A stretch of 64,000 nt of DNA from Cellvibrionaceae bacterium. Lineage in GTDB: Bacteria; Pseudomonadota; Gammaproteobacteria; Pseudomonadales; Cellvibrionaceae. The DNA is taken from NCBI GenBank assembly GCA_002707785.1, contig PANW01000084.1, forward strand, positions 31,721 through 95,720, written 5' to 3'. Of this stretch, positions 7,293-15,665 are shown piece after piece. The notes below the pieces were generated by a model. That model did not search any database. It saw nothing but the letters and a program-made list of their open reading frames with translations, and was not told the origin of the DNA. The translations under genes were made by a program, and so were the position numbers. The number at the start of each line of letters is the position of its first letter. Position 1 is the first letter of the stretch.

Positions 7293-8765
7293 TTATGGCG
7301 CCAAGCTAACACTCTTCAAAAACACAAACTCATCCAGACCAGGACGACCGCCTTCCTTACCGTAGCCGGACAGTCCCAGGCCACCAAACGGTGCACAGGC
7401 GGGTATGTTACGTGAGCCATTGATGTGAACAAAACCGGTTTGCAGTGCAGCCGCCACGCGATGCGCGCGCTTAACATCCTGCGTGCGAATGTAGCCGCCC
7501 AGTCCATATTCAGTGGAATTGGCAATTTCAATGGCTTCTTCTTCAGTTTTGAATTTATGAATCACCAAAACTGGACCGAAGACCTCATGCTGGGCGATAT
7601 CACTTTGTGGGTCTACATCGGCAAATACTGTGGGTGCCATATAGCTGCCGCCGGCCAGCTCACCGTCCAGTTCGACCGGCTGGCCGCCAGCGATCAGGCG
7701 CCCTGCGTTGCTCTCGATAGCGCGATCAATCATTCCCTGCACACGGGTAACCGCGTCAGCGTTGATGAGTGGGCCAACGGTAGTTTTTGGGTCCCAGGGG
7801 TCGCCGATTTTCAGATGGCTGGCAATCGTTGTAACTGCTTCCACCATTTGGTCATATATACCTTCCTGAACCAATAGGCGAGTGGGGAACTCACAGCCTT
7901 GGCCGGCCAGTAAGGACACGCTCATGCCTACAGCGTGTTGTGCGGTTTCCATCATGTTAGGGGCGTCATCATCAAAGACGATGTTGGCCGATTTGCCACC
8001 CAGCTCCAGTACCGCGGGCTTCAGATGTTCGGCGCATTGCGCCAGGATCTTACGCGCGGTGATCGGGCCGCCCGTGAAGGTAACTTTCTTCACGTCTTTG
8101 TGAGCGATCAGTGTCTGTGCGGATTCCACGGCACCGGGCAAAATATTAATGACACCATCGGGAATGCCCGCCTGCTTGGCAAGCTGTCCAAATAATGTTG
8201 CTACGAAGGGTGTCTGCTCGGCGGGTTTAATGACCACGGTGTTGCCTGCAGCCAACGCCGGAGCGACCTTCATTCCCAATGAAATCAGTGGGCCATTCCA
8301 GGTGATGATAATACCAATCACACCGTAGGGCTCTGGGACGGTATAAATCAATTCGTCCCCTGGGGTGTGACTGACCACTTGACCGTCCAGCTTGTCTGCC
8401 CAGCCCGCATAATAACGAGTCCACTCTTCGCCGATCATGGCACCGGCAACCGCCATGGAATAAGGCGTACCGCCTTCGATCGTGGACAAACGCTGGAATT
8501 CATCGGCGTTTTCGACGATTAGGTCGGCCAGTTTATTGAGCAAATCGCGGCGTTGTGTCGGAGACGTCTTGCGCCAGACTTCAAAGGCCTCTTTGGCGCA
8601 GGCAACCGCTTGGTTGGTTTCCTTGGCTCCGGCCAGTGGCACTTCGGCCTGGGCTTTACCTGTGGCAGGGTTAATGTGGGTAAATGTACCACCTGAGCCA
8701 ACAGTCAGCTCTTCGCCACCGATGATCAGTTTAGCTTGAATAGGGGTGCGATCAACAGTTGTCAT
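7293..8765 (-). CDS. NAD(P)-dependent aldehyde dehydrogenase
   Basis: A 490-residue member of the ALDH superfamily, full length. The oxyanion Asn is N157 in IITWNGP. The cofactor loop is FTGGPITARK (230-239), the general base is E254 in LELGGK, and the catalytic cysteine is C291 in GQGCEFPTR. It oxidises an aldehyde to a carboxylic acid. It follows the SDR gene by 59 bases, so an alcohol to aldehyde to acid sequence is plausible, for example geraniol to geranial to geranate given the Ldi/LIS-like gene nearby. The substrate assignment is inference; the family assignment is firm. Confidence 0.93.
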   Translation of the reverse strand: MTTVDRTPIQAKLIIGGEELTVGSGGTFTHINPATGKAQAEVPLAGAKETNQAVACAKEAFEVWRKTSPTQRRDLLNKLADLIVENADEFQRLSTIEGGTPYSMAVAGAMIGEEWTRYYAGWADKLDGQVVSHTPGDELIYTVPEPYGVIGIIITWNGPLISLGMKVAPALAAGNTVVIKPAEQTPFVATLFGQLAKQAGIPDGVINILPGAVESAQTLIAHKDVKKVTFTGGPITARKILAQCAEHLKPAVLELGGKSANIVFDDDAPNMMETAQHAVGMSVSLLAGQGCEFPTRLLVQEGIYDQMVEAVTTIASHLKIGDPWDPKTTVGPLINADAVTRVQGMIDRAIESNAGRLIAGGQPVELDGELAGGSYMAPTVFADVDPQSDIAQHEVFGPVLVIHKFKTEEEAIEIANSTEYGLGGYIRTQDVKRAHRVAAALQTGFVHINGSRNIPACAPFGGLGLSGYGKEGGRPGLDEFVFLKSVSLAP

Positions 8766-8824
8766 AATGAGTTTCTCTGTATTCGATCTTGTGAATGGAT
8801 GTATTTACAAGCGGGCTAATGTAT

Positions 8825-9592
8825 TTACAGGCGGGCAATAGTACCGCCATCAACTGGCAGAATCTGTCCGTTGATATAGCTGGCCTGATCGCTCAACAGA
8901 AATACGCCAACGCGGGAAATCATCGCCGCTTCCGCCACTTCACCGGTTGGATTGCCCAGCATGGCAGTCCATTGAGACATTTGCTCAACCGACATAATGG
9001 GTTGCATCCCTTCGGTATTGACAGTGCCAGGGGCGATGGCATTCATGCGAATACCCTTTGGTGCCAGAATGTGGGCGAGGTTGAGAGTGAGGGCATTGAC
9101 CCCCGCTTTGGAAACCGAATAGATACCGGTTGTCTGCCAGGCGCCAATGGAAGAGGTGTTGACGATAGCACCGCCGCCGGTCTCTTCCATGATGGGTGCA
9201 ACGGCCTGAGTCATGAAAAGCACGCTGTTGGTGTTTACGTTCATGATACGCTGGTAGTCATCGATCGCGATCTCATTCAAGGGGGCAGCCGTGGCAGAAC
9301 TCAGCAGGCCAGCGTTGTTTACCAGGTAATCGATACGGCCAAATCCCTCTTTGGTTTGCTGAGCGCAGGCGTTGCAGGACTCCGGGGCACCGACATCAAG
9401 CTTGATCGCTAGTGCCTTGCCTCCATCGGCGTTGATGGCAGCGGCCACCGCTTCGGCCTTTTCACTGTTGATGTCGGCGACCACTACGGCAGTGCCGGCA
9501 GCGGCCAGGATTTGGGCATAGGCTGCCCCCATACCCTGGGCTGCGCCGGTTATGATGGCTACTTTATCGTTGAAACAATTATTTGAATTCAT
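8825..9592 (-). CDS. short-chain dehydrogenase/reductase
   Basis: A 255-residue classical SDR. The nucleotide-binding motif is TGAAQGMG at 15-22, NNAG follows at about residue 90, and the catalytic YSVSK motif is present. GAGGAGAG lies seven bases before ATG 9592; a longer reading from 9670 lacks such a site. It is first in the leftward run SDR - ALDH - TetR - ferredoxin. It probably oxidises an alcohol to the aldehyde taken by the ALDH, though reduction of a ketone is equally possible from sequence alone. An ATATGATT octamer lies about 180 bases upstream. Confidence 0.92.
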   Translation of the reverse strand: MNSNNCFNDKVAIITGAAQGMGAAYAQILAAAGTAVVVADINSEKAEAVAAAINADGGKALAIKLDVGAPESCNACAQQTKEGFGRIDYLVNNAGLLSSATAAPLNEIAIDDYQRIMNVNTNSVLFMTQAVAPIMEETGGGAIVNTSSIGAWQTTGIYSVSKAGVNALTLNLAHILAPKGIRMNAIAPGTVNTEGMQPIMSVEQMSQWTAMLGNPTGEVAEAAMISRVGVFLLSDQASYINGQILPVDGGTIARL

Positions 9593-9766
9593 ATTTCTCT
9601 CCTCGAGCGCAGCAACGCGTCTATATTTGGCTAGGGCTTGTTTTTCTATCCTGTTATTAAAAACAATCATTTATATGAATGCAACAGTGAATTTAAATAC
9701 AGGCATGTATTTAAATGTAAAGTTGTTCTTTGCTTAAAGGCGGATTGAAAATGTGCAAAACCTAGC

Positions 9767-9784
9767 AATTATATATATGATTGG
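9767..9784. promoter_or_regulatory. ATATGATT octamer site upstream of SDR
   Basis: The exact octamer at 9775-9782 ends an AT-alternating stretch between the leftward SDR and the rightward hypothetical gene. A related ATCATTTATATGA-like sequence lies at 9667-9679, nearer the SDR start. Confidence 0.4.
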
Positions 9785-9878
9785 GTGTGAGGATGGGATG
9801 CCTGTCAGGCTTACTTATCGATAACTTTATTATTAAATACGTTTGGCATTAGACAACGCGGCAAGAGTTAAGAGAGAT

Positions 9879-10394
9879 ATGGCGAAGATAGATGTGGAAA
9901 CTCTGAATTTGAAGGATTGGCCGGCACCTGAAGCTTATTTGGTTGAAGTGGGGCGTATCGCACTAGTATGGCGACGACTGGAAACGTTTGTGTGTAATTC
10001 GGTAGCCAACCTTGCCGGGCTGGAAAACCTGGAAGACCCTAAAATGTATTCTGTATTTGCTGATCGAAACTTTCAGGAAAATTTAGCGCTACTGGAGCGC
10101 TTGTGTCAGCAACAACTACCGCAGATGCCGAATTTATCTTCCTATCAGTCTGTACTGGAAAAGCTGAGTCGGGCCGAACTGGACAAAAACTACTATATGA
10201 ATGGCTCGATGCGATCAGATCAAATTGAGGGCGGTGTCGAAATGACAGTTTGGGCCGACGAACTGACGGGTAAAACCACTAGTGTTCCTGTGAGACTGAG
10301 TGAGTTAAAGAAAGTAGTGCTGAGCCTCGATGATGCTCAGCACGAGCTTTATAAATTAGTATGCGCTCTGGATCGGCCCGGGCGGAGGGTCTGA
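9879..10394 (+). CDS. uncharacterised cytosolic protein
   Basis: A 171-residue protein I do not recognise. It has no signal peptide or membrane helix and looks mostly helical. A conserved-looking core reads VGRIALVWRRLETFV (about 24-38). The ATG at 9879 is chosen because AGAGAG lies just before it; an in-frame TTG at 9843 has no ribosome site. It is the only rightward gene between leftward catabolic genes and runs convergently into the SOI-like gene with a 22-base gap, so it may be a bystander. Codon use looks like that of its neighbours. Confidence 0.6.
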   Translation: MAKIDVETLNLKDWPAPEAYLVEVGRIALVWRRLETFVCNSVANLAGLENLEDPKMYSVFADRNFQENLALLERLCQQQLPQMPNLSSYQSVLEKLSRAELDKNYYMNGSMRSDQIEGGVEMTVWADELTGKTTSVPVRLSELKKVVLSLDDAQHELYKLVCALDRPGRRV

Positions 10395-10416
10395 TTAACG
10401 CCTGGGCCATACATTG

Positions 10417-10857
10417 CTAGCTTTCGCTTGTTTTTAGAGTGGCTATTAATAGAGACGCTATCACCAACACGAACGCCAGAACACCAACAAGAAACAATCC
10501 GTGGTTTAGCGTGTTCCAATCCATTCCAGTTGCAATAGCACCACGACCTCCTGTGAGGGCACTACTGGTTGAGGCAACGGCATTGGTCCAACCGCAGGTG
10601 ATCAAGGCCCAACTCAGAGTGGACGATTGCTTCTGGCTAACGGTCAAAAATTTTGTGGCAGTCGCTACCGAAAGCATCAGCAGGGCATTCAACAAACATT
10701 CCAAATGGGCCATGTTCCAGGCGCGAGTATCAACGCTAGCTCCCGGTGTCGTTAGCTGTTCAATGACAGCCTGCCCGTACATAAAGCCGGTTATTGCTGT
10801 TAGCACTAATATAAGCGCCGCATTTAAAATAACACGCTTAAAATGTTTCTGATTCAT
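10417..10857 (-). CDS. four-helix membrane protein resembling styrene oxide isomerase
   Basis: A 146-residue protein with four predicted membrane helices (about 9-32, 48-71, 77-100, 119-141). The start of helix 2, RAWNMAHLECLLN, and the segment GWTNAV...GGRG match in order the landmarks I recall for styrene oxide isomerase (StyC). In StyC an AH-x5-N segment supplies the heme-ligand His58 and Asn64. Here H51 and N57 keep that spacing. The catalytic tyrosine I recall in StyC helix 3 seems to be replaced by Ser or Thr. If a heme is bound, it may isomerise an epoxide or related substrate by another mechanism. It lies directly downstream of the LIS-like gene, past a terminator. Homology is by eye and needs a profile search. 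Confidence 0.6.
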   Translation of the reverse strand: MNQKHFKRVILNAALILVLTAITGFMYGQAVIEQLTTPGASVDTRAWNMAHLECLLNALLMLSVATATKFLTVSQKQSSTLSWALITCGWTNAVASTSSALTGGRGAIATGMDWNTLNHGLFLVGVLAFVLVIASLLIATLKTSES

Positions 10858-10875
10858 AGAAAATTTCTGAGTAGA

Positions 10876-10917
10876 GAAAAAACCCCTGGCCTTGCCTAAA
10901 AAGGGAGGCTAGGGGGC
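10876..10917 (-). terminator. rho-independent terminator after the LIS-like gene
   Basis: On the minus strand a GC-rich stem (CCCCTAGCC pairing with GGCCAGGGG) is followed by T6. It lies 22 bases past the stop of the Ldi/LIS-like gene and ends the leftward operon that begins at 16979, leaving the SOI-like gene to its own promoter or read-through. Confidence 0.8.
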
Positions 10918-10938
10918 GGATTAGGTTAACGACTTAAG

Positions 10939-12858
10939 CTAAACCTGTGGAGTGACGGTCACAGCAGTCCGGCCATCGAGTTGAATGGACTCAGTTATTT
11001 TACCTGAGTCGCAAGCCTGAATATTTTTCTCTGTTCCATTTACACTAAAGGTATAAGGTGTATTGGGCTTCAGGCGCTCCACGGTGAGGGGGTGTTCCCC
11101 TGCGCCATTTCCAGGATAGAGCACCAGATCTAAGTCGTTACTCGTGTGGCTGTAAGCCTTGGCAACCAGCACTTCAGGATAACTCACATCGGTTAAGATC
11201 GGTCCTTTAAGGGTGGTCTCAGACGGCCCTTGAGTAATGGCATTGCGCCAATCGTTGCGACGCAAGATTCGGGCACGGGCGATATTGGCATTGTTGGAAT
11301 TGGAACATTTGTATTCTATAGAACCGTCGCTGGTCTCTTTACGAAATTCGGCGTCGAGCATCTCCAGTGCAACATCCGCCAATTCATCATCACCAAATTC
11401 ACGGGCTGCTGCCATAACATTTTGGATGTTAGCAGCCTGACTTTTGGTGTAGTTACCCATATCAATGCCTTTTTCAGGCAGACGGATTTTCAATTTTCCG
11501 TTTTCCGTATACGTCATTTCCTCACGCGCAAAAGCCCAAGCCTCCAGCGCACGATCGTGGTTGATGGGATTGAAAAAGAATGAGCGCCCTTCATCGGCAA
11601 AAGGAAAAGGAATGGCGAAGCCCGTCAGATTGGAACGCAATGCCATCACACTGCCATCCAGCTGCGTGAACTCGGTGTCCAGCTTGTTAACAAATTGGTC
11701 GTAGATGTCGTTGAAGTGGGTAGTGCCAAACAGGCGATCGTAAACAGCCAGCGCTTTCATGGCCATAAAGTTACACGGGGTGTAAACCCAGTTCGGTTCG
11801 CAAGGATATAAGCAAAAGGCTTGCTCTCTTTGGTTGTCCACAATCGATTGGATTAGCGTATGAATGCTGTGTTTGTATTCTCTGTTTTTACTGTATTTAA
11901 ACGTCAGGCTGCCTGGTTCGGTGTAGCGCCGGTCACCGGTGTTTGACATATACAGTCCGATTTGAAGACAGTAAAAGCCGGTCAACATGATGTTGTCTTT
12001 AACTGCAGGATTGAAATTAAAATTAAAGTTACCCCACATGTTTTCCAGTGGCCAATAACCCCAGATTTGACGTTCCAATACTTGTGCAATCAACGTTTGC
12101 TGGGCGTCGTTTAAGTAGCCATGAAAATTGGGCGTATAGTGACACTGCATGGTACTCAGGCAGTAGCCAAGACCGTTGAACTGATAGCGAAGGGAAGCTG
12201 TTTGGAACTGATCAATCTTATTGAAACCTTGGTATTGACCAATTGGTTGAAGGGCGCGATCAAAAGAGTAGCGCAGGTTGGCCAGTTGCTCTTCGGTCAG
12301 TTCGCGAGTGCCGGGTGTCGGCTCATCACTGGCACGCGCTTTGATTTCAGTCAGAGTTTGGGGCAAATATTTTTTACGCTCAGCTTGCCGTTTGAAATTG
12401 TCGGCTAGCTGCTTGCGCCCTTTGGTTATTTTTCGCGTTTCGCGAAAGACGACCAGCGCCAGAGTGATGTAGAGTGCAGGTGCCCAATTTGCATCACTGC
12501 TACCACTCAGCATACTACCAGCCCAAATGGCGGAGCCTGCCCAAACAATCACCGGAGCAATGATCGCGCCAGTCCCGAACCACACGAACAGAGATAGCAT
12601 ATACAGCGCATAGGTGAGGGGCATTAGTAATATTGCCCAACCGCCCACGGAGAGAAAGCCTGCACCAGGGAATACCAAGCCTAATCCGGCAGCTTGCAAT
12701 ACTGAAGACAAGTTTAATAAGGTGGGCGTGAGACCAATAAGGCCTAGCACGATAAAAAAGATTGACGTTCTACGTAAACGGCTTTTGGATAGAGGCCCGT
12801 CGTTAGTCGTTTTGGTTAACCTGGGACTACTGTGTAGCATCTCGTTTATAGCGCTCAT
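10939..12858 (-). CDS. membrane-anchored linalool isomerase-like protein (Ldi domain)
   Basis: A 639-residue protein with four N-terminal membrane helices (about 33-55, 62-78, 80-95, 97-140) and a large domain from about residue 190. That domain matches linalool dehydratase/isomerase of Castellaniella in several blocks: KDNIM..G...L..GLY...TGDRRY (287-312), CEPNWVYTPCN (353-363) and VYDRLFGT (372-379). C353 and C362 keep the nine-residue spacing of the Ldi catalytic cysteines, and D216 may match the Ldi aspartate. The position I align with Ldi His129 is F295. Length and helix layout fit the membrane-anchored linalool isomerase of Thauera linaloolentis, which interconverts linalool and geraniol. 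So a tertiary-to-primary allylic alcohol isomerase is the best guess. It is last in an operon with two acid-CoA ligases. AGGATG precedes the ATG. Confidence 0.82.
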   Translation of the reverse strand: MSAINEMLHSSPRLTKTTNDGPLSKSRLRRTSIFFIVLGLIGLTPTLLNLSSVLQAAGLGLVFPGAGFLSVGGWAILLMPLTYALYMLSLFVWFGTGAIIAPVIVWAGSAIWAGSMLSGSSDANWAPALYITLALVVFRETRKITKGRKQLADNFKRQAERKKYLPQTLTEIKARASDEPTPGTRELTEEQLANLRYSFDRALQPIGQYQGFNKIDQFQTASLRYQFNGLGYCLSTMQCHYTPNFHGYLNDAQQTLIAQVLERQIWGYWPLENMWGNFNFNFNPAVKDNIMLTGFYCLQIGLYMSNTGDRRYTEPGSLTFKYSKNREYKHSIHTLIQSIVDNQREQAFCLYPCEPNWVYTPCNFMAMKALAVYDRLFGTTHFNDIYDQFVNKLDTEFTQLDGSVMALRSNLTGFAIPFPFADEGRSFFFNPINHDRALEAWAFAREEMTYTENGKLKIRLPEKGIDMGNYTKSQAANIQNVMAAAREFGDDELADVALEMLDAEFRKETSDGSIEYKCSNSNNANIARARILRRNDWRNAITQGPSETTLKGPILTDVSYPEVLVAKAYSHTSNDLDLVLYPGNGAGEHPLTVERLKPNTPYTFSVNGTEKNIQACDSGKITESIQLDGRTAVTVTPQV

Positions 12859-12903
12859 TAAAATTCATCCTATTTGTTGTGCGTAAATGTTTGAATGATA
12901 TAT

Positions 12904-13224
12904 TCAGTGATGCGGATGTTGACTTGCATTATTCGTGGGTGCACATTCACGGTGAGATAGGGAACTGTCACATTCGTAAGAGGGTTCCATCCAAGCGATA
13001 ATATGGTGCCAATGCAAGGTGCCGTAGGCCGCGGTGGAACCGATCATAAAAACAGGTATTGCCACACTCAAACTGCGACGCCAGAGTGAGGCTTTTGTTT
13101 TTCCATTTTCTTCGGGCTGCCAAAGTGAGCCGTCTTCGACCTTGAAGCCTAAAAAACCTTTGATTCTTCGATAGATCACCAAAAAATTGGTGATAATCAT
13201 TGCAGCGAAAATACAACAGGCCAT
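12904..13224 (-). CDS. small two-helix membrane protein with His/Cys-rich tail
   Basis: A 106-residue protein with membrane helices at about 2-18 and 53-70 and a basic cytoplasm-like loop between them. The C-terminal third is rich in His, Cys and Trp (LHWHHIIAW, YECD, HRECAP and a final HPHH), a possible metal or heme site. I do not recognise the family. ATG 13224 follows GAGGAG; a longer in-frame start at 13353 would overlap the ligase gene. It lies 45 bases upstream of the LIS-like gene and 34 bases past the AMP ligase, so it may be an accessory subunit of the membrane isomerase. Confidence 0.72.
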   Translation of the reverse strand: MACCIFAAMIITNFLVIYRRIKGFLGFKVEDGSLWQPEENGKTKASLWRRSLSVAIPVFMIGSTAAYGTLHWHHIIAWMEPSYECDSSLSHRECAPTNNASQHPHH

Positions 13225-13258
13225 GATAGGGACTCCTCGAAAAAACCGTATGGTTCGA

Positions 13259-14821
13259 TCAGCTTGTGGTTGGGTAGCCGCCACCGCCGTGATCTTTATC
13301 CACCTGAGTGCGATTGATTTGCCCATCACCACCTCGGGGGAGCTGGGTAACAAATTCCACCAACTTAGGCTTTTTATAAGACGCCAGGTGTTCTCGGCAG
13401 TGTTCAGTAAGCACTTCGGCGGTCACTTCTTGTTCGCTGTCCACGACCACAACAGCTTTTACATTCTGTTGCCATTTAGGATCGGGGACGCCAATTACGC
13501 ACACATCATTAACCGCCGGGTGCTTGCGTAAGCAGGCTTCTACTTCTGCGGGGTAAATATTCTCGACGCCGGATTTGATCATGGTGGTTTTCGGTCCGAC
13601 AAATGCAATAGAACCATCGTCAAGACGCATGCCGAGATCATTGGTGCGGTGCCAGCCATCGCGACTGCGGCGGTTGTTTTCATTTTCACGATCGAGGTAG
13701 CCATTCATGACTTGTACGCCGCGAACCGCAATTTCACCGGTTTCGTTTGGCGCTTTTTCGTTGCCCTCATCATCCAGAATACGCACTTGCGCTAATGGCG
13801 ATACACGGCCTGCGCCACCACCTCCGAGCCAGCCCATGGTGACAAACCCCATGACTTCTGTTTGACCGTAAACGCGGGGTTCTTTATTGAAAAGCGCATC
13901 GACAGGCATGACCAGAGGGCTGTTCCACTCGGGCGCATCCGGTGTAGACCACAAGCTGCTTGTGTCATATTTGCCCGCGGTATTGATCTCACGGATTTGC
14001 ATCAATGTTGGCTGCACCACAAAGGCATGAGTGACTTTGTGAGCCTCAATCAGTTGCAACATTTCTTCTGCATCAACACGGGCGGTGAAGACATTTTTAC
14101 CACCGAAACAAAAGGTTGCCATGGTTGATAGCATGGTGCCCAAGTGGAACAGTGGACCTGAATTCAGGTAGACCGAAGATTCATTAATAGTCTGACCATA
14201 GGCGATCATTAAACTCTGATAGAGAAACGCTGACTGTGATAACAGGGCTGCATTAGGACGACCATCAAAAGCGGCGGTGTACATGGCCACGACAGGTGTG
14301 TCAGGGTGTATATCCAGATTGGGATCAGTATCCGGCAAGGAAGCTATCAGGGCTTCATAGCTCTGTTGCTCATTGGTATCGCCATCGTGCTGAATCCAGT
14401 GTGCCTGGTGGGTCGATTTTTCCCGTACTTCGGTTGCAATGTCAGCTAGATCAGTTGCTTGCCACAGGACAATAGCTGGCGCGTAGTCATCAACAACGGC
14501 TGTCATTTCAGCCGGGCTCTGACGCCAATTGATGGGACAGAGCATGGCACCAATTTTAGCGGCCGCTAATAAGGCTTCCAGCAATCTAAAGGAGTTTTGA
14601 CCTAACCACAGTATGCGGTCACCTTGGCCGAGCTTCTGGGCAATCAAGAAATTAGCAAGTTGATTCACCCGGCTATCCAATTGCGGCCAATTCAGCTTGA
14701 ACTGCTCATCTACCACAGCGGTTTGCTGCGGACGTGAACGCCGATGTTCACGCAGGACATCGCCTAACCCATGCAATCGAATATGCTGGTAGGCGCTGCT
14801 GGATTGCTCAAAATGACTCAC
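13259..14821 (-). CDS. AMP-forming acyl-CoA synthetase with altered P-loop
   Basis: A 520-residue ANL-superfamily ligase. The usual phosphate loop (T/S)SGTTGxPK is replaced by YTAAFDGRPNAA, a variant I have seen in some FadD-like proteins. The YGQTEVMGF motif, the GWHRTNDLG motif and a C-terminal GGDGQINRTQV segment are present. The usual Gly-Lys at the catalytic lysine position reads Gly-Gln, so the second half-reaction or even activity is in doubt. It starts at GTG 14821 with GAGGAA upstream. It is third in the leftward operon PaaK-like ligase - companion - this - small membrane protein - LIS-like. It probably activates a terpenoid acid. Confidence 0.85.
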   Translation of the reverse strand: MSHFEQSSSAYQHIRLHGLGDVLREHRRSRPQQTAVVDEQFKLNWPQLDSRVNQLANFLIAQKLGQGDRILWLGQNSFRLLEALLAAAKIGAMLCPINWRQSPAEMTAVVDDYAPAIVLWQATDLADIATEVREKSTHQAHWIQHDGDTNEQQSYEALIASLPDTDPNLDIHPDTPVVAMYTAAFDGRPNAALLSQSAFLYQSLMIAYGQTINESSVYLNSGPLFHLGTMLSTMATFCFGGKNVFTARVDAEEMLQLIEAHKVTHAFVVQPTLMQIREINTAGKYDTSSLWSTPDAPEWNSPLVMPVDALFNKEPRVYGQTEVMGFVTMGWLGGGGAGRVSPLAQVRILDDEGNEKAPNETGEIAVRGVQVMNGYLDRENENNRRSRDGWHRTNDLGMRLDDGSIAFVGPKTTMIKSGVENIYPAEVEACLRKHPAVNDVCVIGVPDPKWQQNVKAVVVVDSEQEVTAEVLTEHCREHLASYKKPKLVEFVTQLPRGGDGQINRTQVDKDHGGGGYPTTS

Positions 14822-14920
14822 GCTCGTTTCCTCTTTACATCGTTTAAGTACGGTGTCGTTTATGTGGCTGGTGTTTCTTGAATAACAGTAATTGTCAAAA
14901 TAGCAGTAGGTGTCAGGTCT

Positions 14921-15604
14921 CTACGGATTTAGCTCTATTCGTGGGTCGGCATTACCACATTGACAAGCATCATGAAGGATGCGTCCTTTTACACCCGTCT
15001 TGTAGTGCTGGAACGGGGTAGAACGAGCCAGGCGATTGGTCAATACTATTTCGCCATCCTGCTCTTCAGTCTTCCATTCAAATCGATCTATATGTGCGCC
15101 GCTGCCATGGGAGCATTCAATGGCAACGGCGGGGCCGAGTTCGATGAGATGGTAAACGTCTAATGAAGGTATTGCTTTTAACTGCTCGTAGGCGTCTGAG
15201 CGTGCCCAAACCACCATGTTGGCGAATACATCCTCTGGGTTAAAACCCAGCTGCTCTAACCCTGTGAGAGTGTCGGCTGATATTCCGGCAGCACCTGCTA
15301 ATTGGAAGCGACGAGTAATGGATTCTACGCGTTTGGCGTCGTAGGGAGATGAATCTGCAGAGACAGCCACCATACCATAAGACATGATCGCACGTTCCAG
15401 CGGCATCAATTGTGCACCTTCATGAAACAAGGCGGTAATCATAATGTTGCTGCCCGTGCGAAAATGGAAGGTATTCAGCACACGGGTAATGGCACGACGT
15501 GCCCGCTCCGCTTCTTCGGAAGAATATGGCAGGGGAGTAGGTAGCCCTTCTGCATTAGTGTAGCGGCCCACAGACATGGGCGATAATGTTGTTTCTGAGT
15601 TCAT
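14921..15604 (-). CDS. truncated ligase-like companion protein
   Basis: A 227-residue protein always next to a PaaK-like ligase in this window; a paralogue is at 43877. Its middle part (ERAIMSYGMVAVSADSS, YDAKRVESITRRF, LTGLEQLGF) looks like the core of a PaaK-type adenylation domain without the SGTTG loop. The ending CQCGNADPRI parallels the CTCGRTHGRL motif of the neighbouring ligase, with C214 and C216. It therefore looks like a catalytically dead half-ligase, possibly a partner subunit. ATG 15604 follows GGAGGG; an in-frame start at 15682 would overlap the ligase. Function unknown. Confidence 0.75.
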   Translation of the reverse strand: MNSETTLSPMSVGRYTNAEGLPTPLPYSSEEAERARRAITRVLNTFHFRTGSNIMITALFHEGAQLMPLERAIMSYGMVAVSADSSPYDAKRVESITRRFQLAGAAGISADTLTGLEQLGFNPEDVFANMVVWARSDAYEQLKAIPSLDVYHLIELGPAVAIECSHGSGAHIDRFEWKTEEQDGEIVLTNRLARSTPFQHYKTGVKGRILHDACQCGNADPRIELNP

Positions 15605-15665
15605 GTTCAATGACCCTCCATAATTTTCGCTGTTCAAGGGGTGATGCCCTGTGATGTCGTAGTGG

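Noticed and set aside
8795..9412. 205-residue open frame on the plus strand
   Set aside because: Antisense shadow of the SDR gene; the SDR has full motifs and a good ribosome site.
10417..10857. Calling the four-helix protein a true styrene oxide isomerase
   Set aside because: The catalytic tyrosine seems absent and no styrene monooxygenase genes are present, so only a resemblance is claimed.
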